From Arthrobacter sp. cf158 (lineage in GTDB: Bacteria > Actinomycetota > Actinomycetes > Actinomycetales > Micrococcaceae), in the NCBI RefSeq assembly GCF_900106835.1, contig NZ_FNNR01000004.1, positions 399,043-463,042 on the forward strand: 64,000 bases of DNA, written 5' to 3'. Below the pieces are notes generated by a model. That model did not search any database and was not told the DNA's origin. It saw only the letters and a program-made list of their open reading frames with translations. The first letter of the stretch is position 1; each line of letters begins with the position of its first letter. The position numbers and the translations under genes were made by a program. Below are positions 40,785 through 48,523 of the stretch, in pieces.

Positions 40785-40996
40785 AGAGTCCCCTCAGCGT
40801 GTGACCTGAGTCCTACAGTCGATCCCAGAGGAACAATCGCCTGTGATCTGGAGCACATATCCCGGAGTCGTTATCAACGGCCACCGGATGGGCTGCACAA
40901 CAAAGCGGCAGCCGGCGATCCGGGCCTCATCTAATTCTTTGCCGGGCAAGGCACCATGGCGGTGCCCCTTCCCGCGGCACTCAATGAGGAGACAGT

Positions 40997-42361
40997 ATGG
41001 GATACGTGCAGCAGCACTCGCCCTCCGACGTCAACAACACGGCAGCGCCTGTTGAACACGTCAAAATGCCGAAGAAGGCGGCACTCGCCTCCTTCCTTGG
41101 ATCCACCTTGGAGTACTACGACTTCTTCATCTATGGCACGGCCGCAGCGCTGATCTTCCCCAAGATCTTCTTCCCGGGCGGCGACCCCGTGGTAGCGCTG
41201 CTTGGAGCCATGGCTACGTTCGGTGTCGGCTACCTCGCCCGGCCTCTGGGTGGGCTCGTGATGAGCCACTACGGCGACAAGATTGGCCGTAAGCAGGCAC
41301 TGATGGTGACCCTGGTGATCATGGGCGTCGCCTCGATTGGCATCGGCTTCCTCCCCACCTATGGGCAGATTGGCTACTGGGCAACGGCGTTGTTGCTGGT
41401 GGGCCGGCTGGCACAGGGATTCTCCGCCGGAGCCGAAGCTGCCGGCGCCTCGACGCTCACCATGGAGCATTCGCCGGAAGGCCGCCGTGCCTTCTTCACC
41501 AGCTTCGTCATGACTGGTTACGCCTCGGGAATGGTGCTCTCCACCATCGTCTTTATTCCGTTGGCGGCTCTGCCGGAGGAACAGCTTCTGAGCTGGGGCT
41601 GGCGTGTACCGTTCTGGCTCTCGGTAGTGGTCCTCGCCGTGGCTTACTGGATCCGGACCCGCCTGGATGAGCCCCCGGTCTTCGAAGACATCGTGGAGCA
41701 CAACAAACCCAAAGCGATCCCCGCCGTCGCAGTGTTGAAGACGCAATGGCGCGACGTCCTGCGTGTTGGCGTGGTGATGCTCTTTTCGGTCATGCAGACC
41801 ACTTTCACGGTGTACGCCCTGGCCTATGCCACCGGACCGGCCGTGGGCATCGACCGAACCCTCATGCTTACCGTCAACGCTGTGACCATCGGCCTCTCCA
41901 TGGTGACCATTCCCATCTCCGCAATGATCTCGGACCGCATCGGCCGGAAGAAGGTCCTGCTGGTGGGAGCCCTGGGCTGCGCACTGACCACCGTCGGATA
42001 CTTCTGGGCCATCAGCGAGCAGAACATCGCCTTGATCTTCCTGTTCGGCTTCCTGAACATGACGGTCTTCTACTCCTGCTGGAACGGTGTGTGGACTGTG
42101 TTCTTCCCGGAGATGTTCCCGGCCGCGGTCCGCTACTCCGGGATGGCGATCGGCAGCCAGATCGGCCTGATCCTGGCTGGCTTCGCACCGGCCATCGCAA
42201 CGCTGCTGGCACAGCCCGGTCCCAACGGCTGGATGCCCGTGGCCGGCTTCACCATCCTCTGCCTGGCGGCTTCTGCGATCGCCATCATGACAGCCCGCGA
42301 GACCTACAACGTCCCGCTGGAGGACCTCGGTAAGCCGCGCAGCGCGCAGGTAAACAGCTAA
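40997..42361 (+). CDS. MHS-family metabolite:H+ symporter
   Basis: A 454-residue MFS carrier. LASFLGSTLEYYDFFIYGTA is the classic TM1 of the metabolite:H+ symporter group (shikimate ShiA, alpha-ketoglutarate KgtP, proline/betaine ProP). HYGDKIGRKQALMVTLVIMG is motif A and LLLVGRLAQGFSAGAEAAGA the TM4 signature. The ATG has GAGGAG 8 nt upstream. It imports an organic acid or betaine and heads the IclR-side operon. A carboxylic or hydroaromatic acid fits the downstream oxidoreductases. Confidence 0.92.
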   Translation: MGYVQQHSPSDVNNTAAPVEHVKMPKKAALASFLGSTLEYYDFFIYGTAAALIFPKIFFPGGDPVVALLGAMATFGVGYLARPLGGLVMSHYGDKIGRKQALMVTLVIMGVASIGIGFLPTYGQIGYWATALLLVGRLAQGFSAGAEAAGASTLTMEHSPEGRRAFFTSFVMTGYASGMVLSTIVFIPLAALPEEQLLSWGWRVPFWLSVVVLAVAYWIRTRLDEPPVFEDIVEHNKPKAIPAVAVLKTQWRDVLRVGVVMLFSVMQTTFTVYALAYATGPAVGIDRTLMLTVNAVTIGLSMVTIPISAMISDRIGRKKVLLVGALGCALTTVGYFWAISEQNIALIFLFGFLNMTVFYSCWNGVWTVFFPEMFPAAVRYSGMAIGSQIGLILAGFAPAIATLLAQPGPNGWMPVAGFTILCLAASAIAIMTARETYNVPLEDLGKPRSAQVNS

Positions 42362-42369
42362 AGCACGAC

Positions 42370-42397
42370 GCCGGGCGGCACCTCCCAGCCGCCCGGC
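42370..42397. terminator. Hairpin terminator after the MHS transporter
   Basis: GCCGGGCGGC pairs perfectly with GCCGCCCGGC across ACCTCCCA, 9 nt after the stop. It has no U-run, so it may act as a partial terminator or mRNA stabiliser between operon genes. Confidence 0.6.
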
Positions 42398-42441
42398 ACC
42401 TGGCCGGCACCCACTTCGAGCCGCCAGCACCCTCCGTCCGC

Positions 42442-42477
42442 CAGCCCTCAAGCAAGACCCAGCCCTCAAGCAAGACC
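42442..42477. repeat. 18-bp direct repeat, two copies
   Basis: CAGCCCTCAAGCAAGACC occurs twice in tandem, 35 nt before the next coding start. Purpose unknown. Confidence 0.7.
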
Positions 42478-42511
42478 CAGCAACCACCCAGTCCGAAAGT
42501 TGGATACCCCC

Positions 42512-43651
42512 ATGACTCCCTCAGCTCCGGCAACCCGTATTTTCCGCGTTGGAATCGCGGGTTGCGGTGCCATTTCCCGAAACCACCTCGAGGCTTTCCG
42601 TGCCCTCCACAACGTGCAGATCGTGGGTGTCTGCGATGTGGATGCGGACCGGGCAAGGGCCACAGCTGAAGCCTGGGGCATACCGAATGCGGTAACAAGC
42701 GTGGAGGAACTCCTCACCCTGGGCCTGGACATTGTTTCTGTCTGCACGCCACATCCCACGCACGAGGAAGTGGTGCTGAAAGCTGCGGCAGCAGGGGTGA
42801 GTGTACTCTGCGAAAAGCCAATTGCCACCAAACTGGAGTCAGCCGAACGCATGGTGGCCGCCTGCGAGAACGCCGGGGTGCAGCTGGGGGTACTCTTCCA
42901 GCGCCGCTTCTGGCCGGCGTCGCAAAAGATCCGCACCGCCATCGACGACGGCACGCTGGGCAAGGCGATCATGGCCCAGTGTTCGGTCATGCTGCACAGG
43001 GCTCCGGACTACTACAACCGGGATGCTTGGCGTGGCACGTGGGAGAGCGACGGCGGAGGGGTCCTGATGTCCCAGGCCGTCCACCAGATAGACCTGCTCC
43101 AGTGGTACTTGGGGGACGTCGCCGAGGTCTACGGCAAGGTCCACACCTATCGACATGGCGACTATATAGAGGTAGAGGATTCGGCGACGGCGGTGATTAC
43201 CTTCGCGTCCGGAGCCATGGCGACGCTGGAGGCCTCCACTGCGGTGTCACCCAACCTCGGGATCCAGCTCCGCATTACCGGCGAAACAGGGGCTTCGGCT
43301 TCGCTCACTGAGTTCCCGGAAGGCAGTGATGGCCGGCTGGACCTGTGGGCGGTGGGCGAGCGAATCGTCGTCGAGCCTGTCCACCCGGAAGGGGTGGAAC
43401 CGAACGTCGATCTGTCCATCATTAACGGCCAGCTGATCCCGTTCCACAAACTGCAGGTGCAGGACTTTGTGCAGGCACTGGAACACGGGACGGAACCGGC
43501 CATTACCGGCAAGGATGCCCTCAAATCCCTGCGGATCCTGCTCGCCGTCTACGAGTCCTCACGAACCGGGGAACCCGTGCGTTTCGCACCCGTTCAGCCC
43601 GCACACGCAGCCATTGCCGAGCTGCGGAGCCGCGAGAAAGTGGCAGGCTAA
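42512..43651 (+). CDS. Gfo/Idh/MocA-family NAD(P)-dependent oxidoreductase
   Basis: A 379-residue dehydrogenase. FRVGIAGCGAISRNHLEAFR is the Rossmann entry and GVSVLCEKPIATKLESAERM holds the EKP motif with the substrate-binding Lys. GGGVLMSQAVHQIDLLQWYL has the conserved H-Q-I-D-L. Typical substrates are sugars, inositols and other cyclic polyols. I prefer the ATG at 42512; a TTG at 42500 also lies in frame. It is followed by the OYE-like gene after 2 nt. Confidence 0.9.
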   Translation: MTPSAPATRIFRVGIAGCGAISRNHLEAFRALHNVQIVGVCDVDADRARATAEAWGIPNAVTSVEELLTLGLDIVSVCTPHPTHEEVVLKAAAAGVSVLCEKPIATKLESAERMVAACENAGVQLGVLFQRRFWPASQKIRTAIDDGTLGKAIMAQCSVMLHRAPDYYNRDAWRGTWESDGGGVLMSQAVHQIDLLQWYLGDVAEVYGKVHTYRHGDYIEVEDSATAVITFASGAMATLEASTAVSPNLGIQLRITGETGASASLTEFPEGSDGRLDLWAVGERIVVEPVHPEGVEPNVDLSIINGQLIPFHKLQVQDFVQALEHGTEPAITGKDALKSLRILLAVYESSRTGEPVRFAPVQPAHAAIAELRSREKVAG

Positions 43652-43653
43652 CC

Positions 43654-45900
43654 ATGAACCCTTCAGCAGCAACTCCACTGACCCTGGGCCGCAACGGCCG
43701 CACCCCCAGGACCCTCCGTAACCGCCTCGCCTCCGCTCCGATGGAACGCAATTACGGCACCACGGACGGTCACATCACGGAGCAATACATCGACTACCTC
43801 GTCACCCGTGCCAAGGCCGGGCTCGGCATGGTCACCACGGAGGCCACCTATGTCCGAGCCGACGGTAAGGGCCGCACCCACCAACTCGGCCTGCACGCCG
43901 ATGACGTGATCCCCGGGCTCCGGCGACTCACCGATGCCCTGCACGCAGAAGGTGCACTCGCCGCCGTCGAACTTAATCACGGCGGACGTACCGCCCAAGC
44001 GGCAGTTTCGGGCTTCAAGAACCTCGCGCCGTCTCCGGTTCCGTGCCCGACGGCGGGTGGTGAGGTTCCGCGGGAACTCACCGCCGCCGGGTGCTACGAA
44101 CTCGTGGAGGCTTATGGGGCTGCGGCCCGCCGAGCGGTTGCCGCCGGATTCGACGTCATCAACCTGCACGGTGCCCACGGATACCTGATCCACCAGTTCA
44201 TGTCGCCCATTTCGAACCACCGTACGGACGAGTTCGCGGCACCGGAGTTCTTCATGAACCTGGTCATCGACGCCGTGCGGGCAGCCGTACCGGACACGAT
44301 CGTGGGAATGCGCGTCTCAGTAGTGGAAGGTCCGGCAGACGGCATCAGCGCTGAGCAGCAAGTGGCCATCATCGCCAAAGCCCACTTGGAGAAGCTCGAC
44401 TTTCTGGACATTTCCGCGGGCAGCTACGATGCCGGCGAATGGATCGTCCAGTCAGGGGAGTGGAAGCCCGGGATCCTTGCCGACTACGCCAAGGCTTACC
44501 GCCAGTTCGGAATCCCGCTGGGTATGGCTGGACGGCTCAACAGCCCCGAAATCATCGAGGAAGTCCTGTCCCAGGGCACCTGCGACTTCGTCAGCCTGGC
44601 CCGCGCCATCCACGCGGACCCCGCTTTTGTTGGTGGCGTTCTGCGCGGCGAGCGCTACCGGCCCTGCATCGCGTGCAACGTGTGCATAGACAACCTTGGC
44701 CTCGGCCAGGTCACCTGCACCGTCAACCCGGCGGTTGGGCGTTCACGAGTCCCGGTTCCCACGCCAGCCGTTCGCCCGGCATCTCGGGTACTCGTGGTGG
44801 GTGCAGGCCCGGCCGGCCTCACCGCCGCGCGAGAACTCGCCGAAGCCGGTGCACGCGTGACGCTGATGGACCACGGCGTCCGGCCCGGTGGGCAGTTCGC
44901 CCTGGCCGAGCGCATGAAATCGACGCCGGACTTCCACCGCTTCGCAGACTGGTCCAGAGCTGAAAACGAGCGCCTGGGCGTGGAGGTCCGGTTGGCGGCC
45001 CACGGTGATACGTCCGACGCCGGCAAGCTGGCCCGTGACTTCACCGCGGACGCAGTGGTCATTGCGACAGGTGGCCGCAGGCCCTCTCCAGGGTTCATAG
45101 GCGACGACTCACCCCGTGTCTCTGACATCCGGGACTGGCTCACCGCCCACCCGAAAGTGCTCGATGTGCATCCGGAAAATCTCGACGCCGGCCCGCCCGG
45201 TTTCGTGGGCAGTGTGCCGGAGGCTGTGGGCAACGCGCCGGAGGCTGCGGCCCGTGTGCCGGAGGCTGTGACAATTTGGGGTGCTGATTCGGTGGCCATG
45301 AGCGTGGCCGACACCCTTGCTGCACGAGGTACTGCTGTGCTGATTGTCGGGCCGCAGGAAGCCCTGGCTCCGGAGTCCGGACGCCGGGCCAAGATCCTCG
45401 CAGTACCCCGGCTTGAAGCCAACCCGAAGGTACGGATCTTCCTGTCCAGCACCATCGAGGAGTTTGACGGAGCTGGGGAGTCTGACGGTTCCGGGGAGTT
45501 TGGCGGCAGCAGGGTCCGGATCAGTCAGGCGGGTGTTGAGGACCAGTGGGTTGAAGCGCCGGGGGAGTTGCTGGTGTCCCGATCCGTGCTTCCCTTGGAC
45601 GGTCCGCTCACGCTGGAGCAACGGGAAGCTGAGCTCAGCATCGCCGCGTCCGTGCCCGTCGCACTGGCCGGGACCGTCGTCGATACCACAGCTGCCATCG
45701 TGTCCAACGCGGTCAAGAGCGGGTACGACGCTGCCCAACGTATCGCCTCGGCCCTGGCCCTCACCCCCGCTTCCGACCTCCCCGCCGTCGAGTTCGCGGG
45801 AACGGTGTCAGACCGCCCGAGAGTTCCGGCGAACTCGCAGCATTCCAGCGACCTCGCCGACACCCAGCATGACTTCACCCTGAACGGAGCCCGAAAGTGA
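43654..45900 (+). CDS. OYE/2,4-dienoyl-CoA reductase-like NADH:flavin oxidoreductase with FAD domain
   Basis: A 748-residue, three-part flavoenzyme. Residues 1-330 are the Old Yellow Enzyme FMN barrel (VINLHGAHGYLIHQFMSPIS then NHRTDEF). The 4Fe-4S cysteines are 338, 341, 344 and 355 (PCIACNVC and VTC). Next come FAD and NAD folds starting at VLVVGAGPAGLTAARELAEA. The build matches FadH and trimethylamine dehydrogenase. It reduces or oxidises conjugated enones. A VPEAVGN-like heptad repeat (45214-45276) and a Gly/Ser/Asp-rich loop look like insertions in the NAD domain. Its stop overlaps the next gene (GTGA). Confidence 0.9.
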   Translation: MNPSAATPLTLGRNGRTPRTLRNRLASAPMERNYGTTDGHITEQYIDYLVTRAKAGLGMVTTEATYVRADGKGRTHQLGLHADDVIPGLRRLTDALHAEGALAAVELNHGGRTAQAAVSGFKNLAPSPVPCPTAGGEVPRELTAAGCYELVEAYGAAARRAVAAGFDVINLHGAHGYLIHQFMSPISNHRTDEFAAPEFFMNLVIDAVRAAVPDTIVGMRVSVVEGPADGISAEQQVAIIAKAHLEKLDFLDISAGSYDAGEWIVQSGEWKPGILADYAKAYRQFGIPLGMAGRLNSPEIIEEVLSQGTCDFVSLARAIHADPAFVGGVLRGERYRPCIACNVCIDNLGLGQVTCTVNPAVGRSRVPVPTPAVRPASRVLVVGAGPAGLTAARELAEAGARVTLMDHGVRPGGQFALAERMKSTPDFHRFADWSRAENERLGVEVRLAAHGDTSDAGKLARDFTADAVVIATGGRRPSPGFIGDDSPRVSDIRDWLTAHPKVLDVHPENLDAGPPGFVGSVPEAVGNAPEAAARVPEAVTIWGADSVAMSVADTLAARGTAVLIVGPQEALAPESGRRAKILAVPRLEANPKVRIFLSSTIEEFDGAGESDGSGEFGGSRVRISQAGVEDQWVEAPGELLVSRSVLPLDGPLTLEQREAELSIAASVPVALAGTVVDTTAAIVSNAVKSGYDAAQRIASALALTPASDLPAVEFAGTVSDRPRVPANSQHSSDLADTQHDFTLNGARK

Positions 45901-46757
45901 CCACTCAAAAGCGACGGCTCGGCATCGCCCAGCTCTCCCTCGTCGGAACCGCGCCCCCGGATTTGGTGGGCATCGCGGCACAGGCGGGCTTCGACTTCAT
46001 CGGAGCCCGCGTCCGTCCAGTCACCACCACCGAGCGGCCATACAACCTCCAGCCTGGCTCTCCGATGCTCAAGGAAACTCTGGAACGGATGGCCGATACA
46101 GGCATCACGGTGGAAGACATCGAGTTCCTTCTCTTGGACGGTACTGGCCTGCAGAACGGGCAGGATCAGCGCGAAGCCTGGCTGCACATGATGGAGGCGG
46201 GTCAAGCGTTGGGGGCATCAAGCCTTACCGTGGCCTGCGCAGATCCGGACCTTGGCCGATTCGAAGGGCACCTCGCGCAGATGACACAGGACGGCAAGGC
46301 ATACGGCATCATGCCTACCTTGGAACCCATCGCCTACCAAACCGTCCGCTCGGTCCCTGAAGCACTGAAGTTGGCCCAGCGGGCGGGCTGCAGGATTGTT
46401 GTTGACGCCCTCCATGTCAACCGTTTCGGCGGCACTGCAGCTGAACTCGAAGCTGCTGCGGACCTGGTCCCCTTGATCCAACTCTGCGATGGGCCTGCCG
46501 CCGCGCCTCCAAGCAGGGAGGCCTTGATCACCGAATCCCGATCGGAACGGGGTGTGCCGGGGGAAGGCGAATTCGACCTCGCAGCCCTCGTGGCGGCATT
46601 CCCTGCGGACATCCCCGTCAGCGTCGAAACACCGTCAAACAGCAGAGCGGGCGCACGTGGCGAACTGGCGTGGGCCAAACACCTCAAAGCGGCGGCGGAT
46701 TCCGTCCTTGGAACATCAGCAATCAGCGCCGCAGCACTTACCGGGAGCAACCGATGA
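45897..46757 (+). CDS. TIM-barrel sugar phosphate isomerase/epimerase-like protein
   Basis: A 286-residue xylose-isomerase-like TIM barrel. RLGIAQLSLVGTAPPDLVGI then AAQAGFDFIGARV is the N-terminal strand-helix. YGIMPTLEPIAYQTVRSVPE, GCRIVVDALHVNRFGG and LIQLCDGPA carry the Glu, Asp-His and Asp metal positions, and VSVETPSNSRAGARG the last Glu. The family includes inosose dehydratase, 3-dehydroshikimate dehydratase and tagatose epimerases. GTG start overlapping the OYE-like stop; ATGA overlap with the next gene. In this operon a dehydratase or isomerase of a ring ketone is plausible. Confidence 0.85.
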   Translation: MTTQKRRLGIAQLSLVGTAPPDLVGIAAQAGFDFIGARVRPVTTTERPYNLQPGSPMLKETLERMADTGITVEDIEFLLLDGTGLQNGQDQREAWLHMMEAGQALGASSLTVACADPDLGRFEGHLAQMTQDGKAYGIMPTLEPIAYQTVRSVPEALKLAQRAGCRIVVDALHVNRFGGTAAELEAAADLVPLIQLCDGPAAAPPSREALITESRSERGVPGEGEFDLAALVAAFPADIPVSVETPSNSRAGARGELAWAKHLKAAADSVLGTSAISAAALTGSNR

Positions 46758-48523
46758 CCAGCACTTCACCACTTCCCACCGCGGACTGCGACGTCCTGGT
46801 AGTTGGCTCAGGAGCCGGAGGTCTCGCAGCTGCAGTGACTGCGGCTTACCACGGCCTGAAAGTCATCGTCGTGGAGAAGGCCAGTGTGTGCGGCGGCGCC
46901 ACCTCCTGGTCCGGCGGCTGGGCGTGGGCCCCGGGTAACCCATTGGCGAAAGCCGAGGGTGTCAGCGAGGACAAAGATACCTTCCGGACGTACCTTCGCG
47001 AGGTTCTCGGCGACCACTACCAGGCCGACAAAGTGGATGCTTTCCTCGAAGCTGCCCCACACATGGTGGGTTTCTTCCATGAAAAGACGTCCCTGCAATT
47101 CGTACCCGGCAGCAAGATCAACGACATCTACGGCAAGCTTCCCGGAGCCGGCACGGGCAACCGTTCCGTGGGCCCCAAACCGCTGAACGCCCGCAGCATC
47201 AGGCCAGCCGTGCGCGCCAGGATGCGCCACCAGCTCTACGAAACCTCGTTCCTGGGGATGGGGATCATGGCCGGCCCGGACCTCAGCAAGTTCCTGTCGG
47301 CGTCGCAGGGCAACCTCAAAGGACTCTTCCATGCGGGTTGGCGCTTCGGATTCCACCTCCTGGACGTACTGGTCCACCGCCGCAATATGCAGCTGGTCAA
47401 CGGCACCGCCCTCACCGGTCGGCTCCTGAAATCCGCGGACCATCTCGGAGTGGACATCCGCGTTTCCACGCCGGCCACAGCATTGCTCAAGGACGAAAAC
47501 GGCAAGGTGACAGGCGCCGTCGTGCGTTCCCCGGAAGGGGACCTGCAGATCAACGCGAGCCGCGGTGTGGTGCTGGCCTCTGGCGGCTTCCCCAACGATG
47601 TGCAGCGCCGCAAGGAGCTGTTCCCCAAGACGCCCACGGGCCGTGAGCACTGGACCCTGGCGCCGGGGGAGACAAACGGCGACGGCATCACCCTGGCCCA
47701 ATCCGTGGGTGCACGCTTTACCACCGCAGTGAAGTCACCGGCCGCATGGTGCCCGGTATCGCTGGTGCCTTACCGCGATGGCAGCACCGGGGTGTTCCCG
47801 CACATCATGGACCGCGCGAAACCGGGCAGCATCGGCGTCCGGGCGGATGGGAAGCGGTTCGTGAACGAGGCAAACGGCTACTACGACTATGTTGAGGCAC
47901 TCCTGGCCGCCACACCTGAGGGCGAAACCGTGGAATCCTGGCAAATCGCGGACAGCCGTTTTGTCCGCAGGTTCCCCCTGGGGATGGCCAAGCCGCTGCC
48001 CGTTCCGCTGTTCCCCTACCTTCGCTCCGGCTACCTGATCAAGGGCCGGACTCTCGAGGAACTGGCAGCGAAATGCGGCATCGATCCGGCTGGGTTGCGC
48101 CACACCGTGGCGAGGTTCAATGCCAACGCGCGTGCCGGCGTCGACCCCGACTTCGGCCGTGGTGAGACCGCCTTCAACCGCTACGGCGGGGACGCGCGGC
48201 ACCAGCCGAACCCGTCGTTGGGCCCCATCGAAAAAGGGCCGTTCTACGCAGTGCGTGTGGTTCCAGGCAGCTTCGGGACGTTCGCCGGGCTGGATACCGA
48301 TGGCCGCGGCAGGGCCCTTAACCACGACGGCGAGGTGATAGGCGGTCTGTACGTCGCCGGCAATGACCAAGCCAATGTCATGGGCGGCCACTACCCGGCA
48401 GGCGGCATCAACCTCGGCCCGGCGCTGACGTTCGGCTACATCGCGGGAAGGGATCTCGCAGGCGTGTCCACCTACGATGATGACCACACGGCTACCGCCG
48501 AGGCACAGCAGGTGCGGGTGTGA
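46754..48523 (+). CDS. FAD-dependent dehydrogenase, 3-ketosteroid dehydrogenase-like
   Basis: A 589-residue FAD_binding_2 protein. CDVLVVGSGAGGLAAAVTAA then VIVVEKASVCGGATSWSGGW resemble 3-ketosteroid delta-1/4-dehydrogenases. SIGVRADGKRFVNEANGYYD and GLYVAGNDQANVMGGHYPAG then GINLGPALTFGYIAG complete the active-site frame. ATG at 46754 overlaps the isomerase stop. The 3' end overlaps the convergent penicillin-binding protein gene by 32 nt. It is a distant paralogue of the enzyme at 35801, so the locus has two ring-desaturating type flavoproteins. Substrate unknown; a steroid is possible but no other steroid genes are seen. Confidence 0.87.
   Translation: MTSTSPLPTADCDVLVVGSGAGGLAAAVTAAYHGLKVIVVEKASVCGGATSWSGGWAWAPGNPLAKAEGVSEDKDTFRTYLREVLGDHYQADKVDAFLEAAPHMVGFFHEKTSLQFVPGSKINDIYGKLPGAGTGNRSVGPKPLNARSIRPAVRARMRHQLYETSFLGMGIMAGPDLSKFLSASQGNLKGLFHAGWRFGFHLLDVLVHRRNMQLVNGTALTGRLLKSADHLGVDIRVSTPATALLKDENGKVTGAVVRSPEGDLQINASRGVVLASGGFPNDVQRRKELFPKTPTGREHWTLAPGETNGDGITLAQSVGARFTTAVKSPAAWCPVSLVPYRDGSTGVFPHIMDRAKPGSIGVRADGKRFVNEANGYYDYVEALLAATPEGETVESWQIADSRFVRRFPLGMAKPLPVPLFPYLRSGYLIKGRTLEELAAKCGIDPAGLRHTVARFNANARAGVDPDFGRGETAFNRYGGDARHQPNPSLGPIEKGPFYAVRVVPGSFGTFAGLDTDGRGRALNHDGEVIGGLYVAGNDQANVMGGHYPAGGINLGPALTFGYIAGRDLAGVSTYDDDHTATAEAQQVRV

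Noticed and set aside
40931..42487. 518-codon minus-strand frame opposite the MHS transporter
   Set aside because: Low-complexity His/Asp/Arg-rich translation; a shadow of the real membrane protein gene.
46754..48523. Steroid degradation locus
   Set aside because: The flavoprotein resembles ketosteroid dehydrogenases, but no other steroid ring or side-chain genes occur nearby, so only family membership is claimed.
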